The notes under the pieces were generated by a model. The model was not told the origin of the DNA and did not search any database. It saw only the letters and a program-made list of their open reading frames with translations. A DNA stretch of 16,384 nucleotides from positions 1 through 16,384 of the forward strand of contig JAEVYX010000031.1 of the NCBI GenBank assembly GCA_023392515.1. The letters are read 5' to 3'. Every line of letters begins with the position of its first letter. Position 1 is the stretch's first letter. The DNA is from Bacillota bacterium. Its GTDB lineage: Bacteria; Bacillota; Clostridia; Christensenellales; Aristaeellaceae. Positions 6,390 through 13,544 of the stretch are shown piece after piece. A program made the position numbers and the translations under genes.

Positions 6390-7588
6390 CAGTCCACCAA
6401 AACGGGGCTGAAGCTTTCCTGCCAGGGAAGGCCCCACTTGTTCAGCGCATCCATAAAGGGATCGGGATCAAACTGCTCCATGTTGTTGACCCCGGGCCTT
6501 ACCCACGTGCCGTTCATAACCAGCATGGCGCCGATCATGGCTGGCACGCCGGTGGTATAGGAAATAGCCTGGGAGCCTACTTCCCGGTAGCACTCCTGAT
6601 GGTCGCAGATGTTGTAGAGGTAATACTGCTTCGGCTTTCCGTCCTTCACACCCTGGAAGATGCAGCCGATATTGGTTTTGCCCACCGTGCGGGGGCCCAG
6701 GGAGGCAGGATCAGGCAGCACCGCCTTCAAGAACTGCAGAGGCACAATCTCCTTGCCCTCGTAAAGGATGGGCTTGATGGAGGTCATCCCCACGTTTTCC
6801 AGGCACTTCAAATGCGTAAGGTAGCTTTGCCCGAAGGTCATGAAAAAGCGGATGCGACGGATGCCGGGGATATACTTGGCCAGGGATTCGATTTCCTCAT
6901 GGTGCAGTAGGTACATGTCCTTTTGCCCAATGCTCTCAAAATTGTAAACCCTTTTAATCTCCATAGGCTCTGTTTCAACCCAATGGCCGTTTTCCCAATA
7001 GCTGCCCTTGGCGCTTACTTCCCTTATGTTGATTTCGGGGTTGAAGTTGGTGGCAAAGGGATAGCCATGGTCGCCGCCGTTGGCATCAAGAATATCAATC
7101 TGATGAATCTCATCAAAGTGGTGCTTCAGCGCATAGGCGGAAAACACGCTGGTTACACCGGGGTCAAACCCGCTGCCCAGGAGCGCCGTAATCCCCGCCG
7201 CCTTGAACTTTTCATGATAGGCCCACTGCCAGCTGTATTCGAACTTGGCGGTATCCAAAGGCTCATAGTTGGCGGTATCCACATAAGGCGTTTTGGTGGC
7301 AAGACAGGCTTCCATAATGGTCAGGTCCTGGTAAGGCAATGCCAGGTTCAGCACCACATCGGGGCGGAACCCTTCAATCAGCTGAACAAGCTGCCCCACA
7401 TCGTCTGCATCCACCTGAGCAGTATGGATAACGGTTTTGCCGCCTTGAAGCTTTTCCTTCAGCGCGTCGCACTTAGATTTGGTACGGCTGGCAATCATGA
7501 TTTCCTGAAACACGTCGCTATTTTGGCAGCACTTGTGAATGGCCACGCCGGCAACCCCGCCGCAACCGATAATGAGCGCTTTTCCCAT
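6389..7588 (-). CDS. Carboxy(nor)spermidine dehydrogenase, saccharopine dehydrogenase family
   Basis: 399 residues, cytosolic. The enzyme condenses L-aspartate beta-semialdehyde with putrescine (or diaminopropane) and reduces the Schiff base with NADPH, giving carboxyspermidine (or carboxynorspermidine). The N-terminal Rossmann loop is IIGCGGVAGVAIHKC (6-20). The SRTKSKCDAL segment after the second strand should contact the nucleotide. DTANYEPLD, LGSGFDPGVTSVF and the HDEIHQ-like FDEIHQIDILDANGGDHG region are typical of the CASDH branch rather than lysine-pathway saccharopine dehydrogenase. Its product is the substrate of NspC, encoded next with a 1-bp overlap. AGGGAGG stands before the ATG, 18 bp after the speB stop. 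Confidence 0.93.
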   Translation of the reverse strand: MGKALIIGCGGVAGVAIHKCCQNSDVFQEIMIASRTKSKCDALKEKLQGGKTVIHTAQVDADDVGQLVQLIEGFRPDVVLNLALPYQDLTIMEACLATKTPYVDTANYEPLDTAKFEYSWQWAYHEKFKAAGITALLGSGFDPGVTSVFSAYALKHHFDEIHQIDILDANGGDHGYPFATNFNPEINIREVSAKGSYWENGHWVETEPMEIKRVYNFESIGQKDMYLLHHEEIESLAKYIPGIRRIRFFMTFGQSYLTHLKCLENVGMTSIKPILYEGKEIVPLQFLKAVLPDPASLGPRTVGKTNIGCIFQGVKDGKPKQYYLYNICDHQECYREVGSQAISYTTGVPAMIGAMLVMNGTWVRPGVNNMEQFDPDPFMDALNKWGLPWQESFSPVLVD

Positions 7589-7606
7589 AATTCGTTCCTC
7601 CCTTTA

Positions 7607-8473
7607 TCAATCCTTCGTTTTCAGAACCGTGAGCAAGAGCTCCCTTAGCACCTTCAGCGCCGTGGCGGTGGATGTGCCGCTGGGGTCGTAGGGCGGGGAG
7701 AGTTCCATGAGGTCGCACCCCACCACCCGAAGCTTTCTGAGGGAAACAATCGCGCTGAGCAGCGCGCCAAAGCTTACGCCGCCTGCTTCCGGCGTTCCCG
7801 TACCGGGGAAGCAGGAGGGGTCCAGCACATCCAGGTCAATGGTCAAATACACCGGCCTTTTATTGATGATGGACACAACGGTTTGCAGGTTGGTAAAATC
7901 AAACTTGGTTTGAATGACATGCTCCTTCGCCCACTGAAACTCCTCCCGGTCGCCGGAGCGGATGCCAAACTGGAAAATGCGTCCATCCCCCAGAATGTCC
8001 CAGCAGCGGCGCATCACCGTTGCATGAGAAAGGGTTTCTCCCAAATAATCTTCCCGCACATCCGCATGGGCATCAAAGTGCAGCATGTACAGGTCGGGGT
8101 ACCGCCTGGCCGCTGCCCGCACGGCCCCCAAAGTGGCCAGATGCTCCCCGCCGATCATAATGGGAAGTTTCTTGTCCTGTAAAATGTCATCCGTTTTTTC
8201 CTCAATCATGCGCAGCACGGCCTGCACATTGCCAAAGGGCAGGTCAAGATCCCCACCGTCAAAGACGGAAAGGTCCATGATATCCTTATCCTGATAGGGG
8301 CTGTAGGTTTCCAGGCCGTAGCTTTCCGCCCGCATGACCCGGCTGGCGAACCGGGTTCCGGGGCGGTAGGAGGTGGTCCCGTCAAAGGGCGCACCAAATA
8401 TGACCGCCTCCGCCTCGTCATAGCCACTGTCGCACCCCAAAAAGGTGGATACGTTTTTAGTCCAGTTCCGCAT
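7607..8473 (-). CDS. speB: Agmatinase
   Basis: Ureohydrolase (arginase fold, two Mn ions), 288 aa, closely following the Bacillus SpeB pattern. It splits agmatine to putrescine and urea. Metal ligands are visible: H111 in GGEHLAT, D134/H136/D138 in HFDAHADVRED, and D213/D215 in YLTIDLDVLDP. PGTGTPEAGG (224-232) is the family's substrate-side loop and SHAT (149-152) the SH(G/S)T motif. The ATG at 8473 is chosen because GGAGGG lies about 8 nt upstream and the protein then aligns with known SpeB lengths; the frame extends to 8566 without support. The gene overlaps the end of speE by 17 bp. An alternative substrate, N1-aminopropylagmatine, is possible given the neighbouring genes. Confidence 0.93.
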   Translation of the reverse strand: MRNWTKNVSTFLGCDSGYDEAEAVIFGAPFDGTTSYRPGTRFASRVMRAESYGLETYSPYQDKDIMDLSVFDGGDLDLPFGNVQAVLRMIEEKTDDILQDKKLPIMIGGEHLATLGAVRAAARRYPDLYMLHFDAHADVREDYLGETLSHATVMRRCWDILGDGRIFQFGIRSGDREEFQWAKEHVIQTKFDFTNLQTVVSIINKRPVYLTIDLDVLDPSCFPGTGTPEAGGVSFGALLSAIVSLRKLRVVGCDLMELSPPYDPSGTSTATALKVLRELLLTVLKTKD

Positions 8474-9323
8474 CTTCCACGCCCTCCAATAGGGTTTGCA
8501 CATAGGTTGGCAGCGCGAAGGCGCCCCGGTGCAGATTTGTATTGTAGTATTTGGTTTCAAGGCCAAGCTTTTTCCATTCCCGGGCCCTCAACTCCCTTAC
8601 CGGGTGATATTCCTTGGAGGCGAACCCGAACAGCCAATACCCGGAAGGATAGGTGGGGATTTGCGCCTGATAGACCCTGGCAATGGGAAAGGACTCAATG
8701 ATGCGCTTATGCGCCCGCTGCATGGCAATGGCGTCCGCCTGGTAAAAGGGGCTCTCATGCTGGTTGACCATGATGCCGTCTTTTTTCAAGGCCTTATAGC
8801 AGTTCCCGTAAAACTCCCTGGTAAAAAGGCCTTCCCCCGGCCCGAAGGGGTCGGTGGAATCCACAATGATCAGATCGTATTGGTCTTCCAGGGGACGGAC
8901 AAACTTCAGCCCATCCTGGTAATGAATCTTCACCCTGGGGTCGTCAAAATTGCAGGCGGTAAAGGGAAGCCAGGTTTTGCAGGCCTCCACCACCATTTCG
9001 TCGATTTCCACCAGGTCTATGCGGCGGATCGATTCATACCTGGTCAATTCCCGCAGGACGCCCCCATCCCCCGCGCCAATGACCAGCACGTTTTCCACCA
9101 GCGGATGCACCGCCATGGGCACATGCACCAGCATATCGTGATAGACAAACTCGTCCTTCTCCGTAAGCATCATAAACCCGTCCAGTGTCAAAAAGCGGCC
9201 GAACTCCTTGGATTCAAAGATATCAATCCGCTGAAACGGGCTTTGGGCGCTGTAGAGCTGCCTATCCACCCGAATGGACAGTTTCACATCCGGCGTGTGC
9301 ATTTCGGAAAACCAGAATTCCAT
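8457..9323 (-). CDS. speE: Spermidine synthase (aminopropyltransferase)
   Basis: 288 aa. Transfers the aminopropyl group from decarboxylated SAM to a diamine, normally putrescine. The SAM-type site reads VLVIGAGDGGVLREL (79-93) and LVEIDEMVVE (104-113). The catalytic and acceptor-binding region is IIVDSTDPFGPGEGLF (152-167) with D155 and D158. DEFVYHDMLVH (57-67) is the acceptor-side Tyr/His motif. The start at 9323 follows AGGAGGG, which overlaps the TAG stop of speA; the frame to 9479 is only an extension into speA. It lies between speA and speB rather than next to speD. The acceptor could also be agmatine, as in Thermus-type pathways; sequence alone does not settle this. Confidence 0.94.
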   Translation of the reverse strand: MEFWFSEMHTPDVKLSIRVDRQLYSAQSPFQRIDIFESKEFGRFLTLDGFMMLTEKDEFVYHDMLVHVPMAVHPLVENVLVIGAGDGGVLRELTRYESIRRIDLVEIDEMVVEACKTWLPFTACNFDDPRVKIHYQDGLKFVRPLEDQYDLIIVDSTDPFGPGEGLFTREFYGNCYKALKKDGIMVNQHESPFYQADAIAMQRAHKRIIESFPIARVYQAQIPTYPSGYWLFGFASKEYHPVRELRAREWKKLGLETKYYNTNLHRGAFALPTYVQTLLEGVEDAELD

Positions 9324-9334
9324 GGGCAGCCCTC

Positions 9335-10780
9335 CTAAATCACATGAATGGTATTCACCGCCGGGTCTTCCGTGCCGGTGAGGGAGCATCCCTTTTCTTT
9401 TGCATATTCGATATAGGCAATGATTTCCCCTGTAATTTTTTCCCCGGGGGCAAGGATGGGAATGCCGGGGGGATAGCACATCACAAACTCGCCGGACACG
9501 CGCCCGGCGCTGTTCGAAAGGGAGAGGTTTTCCTTATCGGAATAAAAAGCCTCCTGCGGGGTCAGAACGACTTCCGGGTTTACGTATTCATAATCCCACA
9601 GCCCGCTGCGGTCCTTTTTGTAGCGCCTGCGGATTTCGGAAAGGGCGCTCACCAACCGTTCCAGGTCCTGCATGCGGTCCCCCACGGATAGGTACGCCAA
9701 TATGTTTCCGATATCGCCAAATTCTATTTGGATGTCGTACTCGTCCCGAAGCAGATCATACACTTCAATGCCGGCCAGGCCGACGTCCAAGGTGTGGACC
9801 GCCAGTTTTGTATCGTCAAAATCAAAAATGGTGTCTCCGTTTATCAGTTCCCGGCCATAGGCATAGTAATCCCCGATGCGGTTGATTTCCTCCCGGGCAT
9901 AGCATGCCATGGAAGCCACGTTCCGGAAAACTTCCCGGCCGCGAAGGGCCAGATTCCGCCTGGAAATGTCCAGGCTGCTCAGCAGAAGATAGGATGCGCT
10001 AGTGGTTTGGGTGAGGTTGATGATTTGCCGCACATGATGGGGGTTGACCTGCTCCCCGCACACCAGAAAGGAGCTTTGGGTCAGCGATCCGCCGGACTTG
10101 TGCATGCTCACAGAAGCCATGTCCGCCCCAGCCGCCATAGCGGAGGGCGGCATGTTTTCCCCAAAGGAAAAATGGGTGCCGTGAGCTTCGTCCACCAGCA
10201 CCATCAGCCCATTTTGATGGGCCAGGCCGGTAATAGCCCTGAGGTTGGAACAGATGCCGTAATAGGTGGGATTGTTCACCACCACGGCTTTGGCCTTGGG
10301 ATGCTCCCGAATAGCCCGTTCCACATCCTGAAGGGACATGCCCAGCGCAATGCCCAGCCGCGCGCTCACCTGGGGATTGATGTAAACCGGCACGGCGCCG
10401 CAAAGCACCAAGGCATTGATAACGCTGCGGTGCACATTCCGGGGCAGTATGATTTCATCGCCCTTTTTGCACACGGAAAGAATCATTGCCTGCACGGCGG
10501 AGGTGGTGCCGTTCACCATAAAAAAGGCGTTATGGGCATGAAAAGCCTGGGCCGCCAATTCTTCCGCCTCACGGATTACGGAAACCGGGTGGCACAGGTT
10601 ATCCAACGGCTTCATGGAATTTACGTCAATGCCCACGCATTGCTGGCCCAGCAGTGCCGAAAGGTCGGGATTACCCTTCCCCCGCTTGTGCCCCGGCACA
10701 TCAAAGGGCACAATCCGCCTGGTTTGAAACTCTCTCAAAGCCTCCACAATCGGCGCCCTGTCCTGGGGATTTTTCTCCAT
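9335..10780 (-). CDS. speA: Arginine decarboxylase, Bacillus SpeA type
   Basis: PLP enzyme of the Orn/Lys/Arg decarboxylase family with the aspartate-aminotransferase fold, 481 aa, matching the compact Bacillus form without the long wing domain. It should make agmatine from arginine. PFDVPGHKRGKG near the N-terminus is the family signature. GTTSA (91-95) binds the PLP phosphate, VDEAHGTHF (196-204) provides the PLP aspartate, and SMHKSGGSLTQSS places the PLP lysine at K228. The C-terminal CYPPGIPILAPGE motif is also typical. Members of this family can prefer lysine or ornithine; arginine is inferred from the adjacent agmatinase. The gene starts one base after the speD stop (TGAGATG) behind GGGGG. 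Confidence 0.92.
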   Translation of the reverse strand: MEKNPQDRAPIVEALREFQTRRIVPFDVPGHKRGKGNPDLSALLGQQCVGIDVNSMKPLDNLCHPVSVIREAEELAAQAFHAHNAFFMVNGTTSAVQAMILSVCKKGDEIILPRNVHRSVINALVLCGAVPVYINPQVSARLGIALGMSLQDVERAIREHPKAKAVVVNNPTYYGICSNLRAITGLAHQNGLMVLVDEAHGTHFSFGENMPPSAMAAGADMASVSMHKSGGSLTQSSFLVCGEQVNPHHVRQIINLTQTTSASYLLLSSLDISRRNLALRGREVFRNVASMACYAREEINRIGDYYAYGRELINGDTIFDFDDTKLAVHTLDVGLAGIEVYDLLRDEYDIQIEFGDIGNILAYLSVGDRMQDLERLVSALSEIRRRYKKDRSGLWDYEYVNPEVVLTPQEAFYSDKENLSLSNSAGRVSGEFVMCYPPGIPILAPGEKITGEIIAYIEYAKEKGCSLTGTEDPAVNTIHVI

Positions 10781-10781
10781 C

Positions 10782-11561
10782 TCATTTCCCCCTTTGGTAG
10801 ATGTTGGAGCCGGAGAACACTTCGATCATTTCCTTGCGCAAATTGGTGGTGATATCCAGCCGCATTTTGGGCGGAAGCTCGTAAATGTCCGTGTTGAAGA
10901 GGTAATTTTGCAAATCTACCTCTTTTATAAGCATTTTGGTGTGAAACAGATTCGACTGGTACACATTCACGTCAATGGCATCGTACCGTTCAAGGGTCTT
11001 GGGGTCAATATAGTCCTGGATGGATGTGATGTCATGGTCTATAAACAGCTTATTACCCTTTACATCCCTTGTAAAGCCACGAACCCTGTAATCCATGGTG
11101 ATGATGTCCGAATCAAAGCTGCCGATCAGATAATCCAGTGTGGAAAGCGGCGTGATCTCCCCGCAGGTGGCCACGTCAATATCCACACGGAAGGTGGCAA
11201 TAGCGGTCTCCGGGTGAAATTCGGGGTAGGTGTGCACCGTCACATGGCTTTTGTCCAGATGCGCAACCACCGTATCGGGTTCCAGCCTGGACAGCATGGA
11301 TTCCTCCGCAATCAGGAAGGTGACGCTGGCCCCCTGGGGCTCATAATCCTGCTTGGACACATTCAGCACATGGGCGCCGATCATCTCCGTCAGCTTGTGC
11401 AGGATGCTGGTGAGCCGTTCCGAATTATATTGTTCGTCAATGTAGGCAATATAATCCCGCTGCTCCCGGGGGGTTTTTGCGTAGCACACATCATAAATGT
11501 TAAAGCTCAATGCCTTTGTCAGATTGTTGAACCCATAAAGCTTCAGCTTGTCCTGCATCAT
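10782..11561 (-). CDS. speD: S-adenosylmethionine decarboxylase proenzyme, long bacterial class
   Basis: 259 aa, close to E. coli SpeD (264 aa) and about twice the length of the short SpeH type of Bacillus. It makes decarboxylated SAM, the aminopropyl donor for SpeE. The proenzyme cuts itself before serine to form the pyruvoyl cofactor. Here the site is HLDKSHVTVHTYPE, giving cleavage between K104 and S105. Two adjacent ATGs (11561 and 11558) are possible starts; AGAGG lies 8 nt before the first. First gene of the operon, behind a long structured leader that ends in an intrinsic terminator, so its expression probably depends on read-through. Confidence 0.95.
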   Translation of the reverse strand: MMQDKLKLYGFNNLTKALSFNIYDVCYAKTPREQRDYIAYIDEQYNSERLTSILHKLTEMIGAHVLNVSKQDYEPQGASVTFLIAEESMLSRLEPDTVVAHLDKSHVTVHTYPEFHPETAIATFRVDIDVATCGEITPLSTLDYLIGSFDSDIITMDYRVRGFTRDVKGNKLFIDHDITSIQDYIDPKTLERYDAIDVNVYQSNLFHTKMLIKEVDLQNYLFNTDIYELPPKMRLDITTNLRKEMIEVFSGSNIYQRGK

Positions 11562-11587
11562 TGCATCGACCTCTTTCTTGAAGAATT

Positions 11588-11631
11588 AAAAAAACACGCG
11601 GAATGATGTTCAATGCAACATCAACCACGTG
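11588..11631 (-). terminator. Intrinsic terminator just upstream of speD
   Basis: On the minus strand two arms (plus 11617-11631 and 11595-11610) form a stem of seven pairs, a small U-rich internal loop and seven more pairs (one G-U), with a six-base loop. A run of seven U (plus 11588-11594) follows at once. It ends only about 26 nt before the speD start. It therefore either ends a separate small RNA or works as an attenuator of the polyamine operon. Confidence 0.85.
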
Positions 11632-11948
11632 CGTCATACGCAAATTGCCCGGAAACCCATGGACATAAATTGCCCATCTTTCCCGTACGGCACAGCATTT
11701 TCAGAGTCTATATAGCCTTACACTTTTAATACTCTTATTGACTATTCACAAGTGGTTATGCCGCAAGGCATACTGGTTATAAAGTAACCAACTTATAAAT
11801 TGAGCTTTCGCCCCATCAATAAGGCAACAAAAGTTGCCAATCGGCATTAGACCTGGCTGTCCGTATGGCCTTTTCCCCTCCCGGAATTTCCCATGGAGGC
11901 GGTCTATTCGGTTGTAGGGCTGAGCGGTAAACCGTACAGCCTGAAACG
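11588..11948 (-). ncRNA. Structured leader RNA or small RNA of unknown family upstream of speD
   Basis: About 360 nt from the predicted start of transcription to the terminator U run. Local hairpins in RNA order: 5+3 bp stem with UUUA loop (11918-11941); UAGACC/GGUCUA (11901-11906 with 11848-11853) enclosing a CCUCC/GGAGG stem; perfect 6-4-6 hairpin (11823-11838); GNRA-capped GGGC-GAAA-GCUC near 11800-11815; 6-5-6 hairpin (11774-11790); 6-4-6 hairpin (11757-11772). An 8-bp pairing between 11932-11939 and 11683-11690 could close the whole fold, in competition with the first hairpin. I do not find the SAM-I, T-box, lysine, c-di-GMP or cobalamin signatures. It may be a riboswitch-like attenuator or an independent ncRNA. 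Confidence 0.55.
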
Positions 11949-11954
11949 CGATAT

Positions 11955-11983
11955 AAGATATCATGATATAAACAGTTTGTCAA
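11955..11983 (-). promoter_or_regulatory. Promoter of the speD leader / polyamine operon
   Basis: On the minus strand TTGACA (plus 11978-11983), 17 bp, TATCTT (plus 11955-11960), with TG one base before the -10 (extended -10). Predicted transcription start near 11948, about 387 nt before the speD ATG. No other strong promoter is seen between here and speD, so the six-gene operon appears to be driven through the leader. Confidence 0.7.
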
Positions 11984-12086
11984 TGGTCAATTTTGCCGGA
12001 ATAAATACATCCGTATCACAATGTGCAATCACCTGGAAAATTTGTAAAACTGTTTGACAAAGGCTGCATTTTAAGCTCATTTTTTG

Positions 12087-12115
12087 TTGATTTTTTCGCA
12101 TTGGGGTAGTATAGT
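12087..12115 (+). promoter_or_regulatory. Predicted promoter of the solute-binding protein operon
   Basis: TTGATT (12087-12092), 17 bp, TATAGT (12110-12115). Transcription would start near 12122, giving a leader of about 75 nt before the ATG. The spacing is ideal and the boxes are each one or two bases off consensus. Confidence 0.55.
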
Positions 12116-12197
12116 AGAAAAAAAGTAATTTTCTTCTTGTAAAGCTATGCGCCTTCCATTTTGATGAACGGTTCTATTTCCATACAGAGGATGAAAA

Positions 12198-13511
12198 ATG
12201 ATGATATCTATCAAATATGCACGCATCCTCCTTTTGCTTCTATCTATTCTTATACTAACTGCCTGTGAATCAAAACCCCAATTGCCAGCCGAGCCCACGG
12301 ATGCCCGCATCACCGATGAGGCTGGGCTCAGTTTTCGCATCACCTGGAAGGAATATTCGGGGCGCGGAGAAGCAATCCGGAAAATCGTCGACTCATATGA
12401 TGACTTAACCGCCGGCTCCTCTCCCGTATCGCTTTTGGGGGGCGACGAGGACATGGCCGCCCTTCAAACCGCACTGGAAACCAATTTCCAGACCGTTTAT
12501 ATGCTTCCCTATCGGTTGGTGAAATATTTCGGTGCCAAGGGCTATTTGATGGATTTGAGCGGCACATTTAAAGATATGCAAAATACGTTTTACCCCGAGG
12601 TGTGGGATTTGGGAACGGCGGACGGCGTAACCTACGGCATTCCCTGGCTGGGGCACTCCATGTGCCTGATATACAATAAAGACCTCCTGCATGAAGCGGG
12701 GGTTGACCCAGGTTCCATCAAAAGCCTGGACGCACTGGTTGAAGCCATCATGCAGGTGGAAAGAGAAACTGACGCGAAGGGAATCGGCCTTGTAGGGGCT
12801 GACAGCAACGACCTTTCCTGGATGGTCAACCAGTTTGTTTACGGGTTTGGTTCCGCCCTTGTAAGCGAAGACGGCGAAAGTGTAGCCGTCAACAATGAAA
12901 AAGCGAAAGCAGCCATCCTGTTTTACAGGGATGTGCTGGGAAAACATGCCCAGCCCACATGGCTTGATGACACCGGCGTGGAAGTGATGACGCACTTTCG
13001 CAGCCAGGAAGTCGCCTTTGAAATTCAGGGAATTTGGGGCGTAACGGATATACAGAAAAACAGCTCCCCTTTTGATACGGGCATTATCGCCCTGAAAGAC
13101 ATTGGCCTTGCCGCCGAGGTAGGGCCTATGATGCTGTCCATTCCCGCAAGCATGCCAGAAGAAGTGAAAGAAGAAGCCTTCCGCTTCATCCGCTACCTGA
13201 TATCCCAAGAAGCGCAGGAAAAAATCATGAACGGCGAGTACAGCCCGGAGCGGGACGCCTATTATCCTTTCCGCACGCCGATTCGCACAGATATGGCCGG
13301 CAGCCAGATTTTTAAAGCTCATCCCGAATATTTGCTGTTTGTGGAAGGGTTTCAAAACCCCAGCATCGATGTACCGGTGCCAAAATGGCAAGCGATCAAA
13401 GACGGCCTGTACGAGCCGGGGCTGAGCCAGGTCATGCGCGGCAACATGACAGCAGACGAGTTCCTGCAATCCATTGAAACGGAAGGAAATAAAATTCTGA
13501 GCGGTCAATAA
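12198..13511 (+). CDS. Extracellular solute-binding lipoprotein, family 1 type
   Basis: 437 aa. The N-terminus has a basic residue, a Leu/Ile-rich core and a lipobox LTAC, so cysteine 23 should be lipidated and the protein held on the outer face of the membrane. The body follows the family 1 (UgpB/MalE-like) solute-binding pattern: YGIPWLGHSMCLIYNKDLL near 144-163, then HEAGVDPGSIKSLDALVEA, a central EIQGIWGVTDIQ segment and a late FIRYLISQEAQEKIMNGEYSP segment. Such proteins usually deliver sugars or other small solutes to ABC permeases, but none is encoded here. Instead a receiver-HD-GYP gene follows 33 bp later and then a sensor kinase. A role as ligand-sensing partner is therefore plausible. 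AGAGG lies 7 nt before the ATG; ATG at 12201 is an alternative. Confidence 0.85.
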   Translation: MMISIKYARILLLLLSILILTACESKPQLPAEPTDARITDEAGLSFRITWKEYSGRGEAIRKIVDSYDDLTAGSSPVSLLGGDEDMAALQTALETNFQTVYMLPYRLVKYFGAKGYLMDLSGTFKDMQNTFYPEVWDLGTADGVTYGIPWLGHSMCLIYNKDLLHEAGVDPGSIKSLDALVEAIMQVERETDAKGIGLVGADSNDLSWMVNQFVYGFGSALVSEDGESVAVNNEKAKAAILFYRDVLGKHAQPTWLDDTGVEVMTHFRSQEVAFEIQGIWGVTDIQKNSSPFDTGIIALKDIGLAAEVGPMMLSIPASMPEEVKEEAFRFIRYLISQEAQEKIMNGEYSPERDAYYPFRTPIRTDMAGSQIFKAHPEYLLFVEGFQNPSIDVPVPKWQAIKDGLYEPGLSQVMRGNMTADEFLQSIETEGNKILSGQ

Positions 13512-13544
13512 GGCGGTTTTGAGGGAAGGAAAGGAAGAGCCGAT

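Larger units (their letters stand above)
11562..12197. other. Divergent intergenic region between polyamine operon and signalling operon
   Basis: 636 bp without a credible protein gene. From left to right it holds the speD ribosome binding site, the terminator, the hairpin-rich leader, the minus-strand promoter and, from 12087, the plus-strand promoter of the solute-binding gene. About 100 bp (11984-12086) are A/T-rich with no pattern I can name, apart from an isolated TTGACA at 12054-12059 lacking a matching -10. Confidence 0.7.

Noticed and set aside
9324..9479. 52-residue N-terminal extension of SpeE
   Set aside because: The extra residues come from reading the speA gene in another frame. 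AGGAGGG before 9323 and the normal family length support the shorter start.
9728..10852. 374-codon plus-strand frame opposite speA
   Set aside because: Long antisense frame caused by the codon bias of speA. The translation shows no recognisable domain, while the minus strand encodes a full PLP decarboxylase.
11558..11567. Two-codon upstream frame (ATG CAA TGA) overlapping the speD start
   Set aside because: Only 3 nt separate it from the SD, too close for efficient starting, and the overlap with ATGATG is easily chance. The SD is well placed for the speD ATG itself.
11561..11948. SAM-I riboswitch or T-box leader of speD
   Set aside because: Looked for because of the SAM-using gene. Neither the GGAGGGACTGGCCC-like SAM-I core nor the T-box AGGGTGG-ACCGCG sequence is present.
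11746..11964. 72-codon minus-strand frame upstream of speD
   Set aside because: Its ATG lies between the -35 and -10 of the predicted promoter, so it would not be in the mRNA. There is no good SD and the stretch is full of hairpins, which fits an RNA rather than a protein.
12054..12082. Promoter using TTGACA at 12054
   Set aside because: No acceptable -10 at 16-18 bp (TCATTT at 17 bp). TTGATT-17-TATAGT further down is better placed.
12405..13508. 367-codon minus-strand frame opposite the solute-binding protein
   Set aside because: Shadow of the plus-strand gene, which has a lipobox, SD and family motifs; the antisense translation has none.
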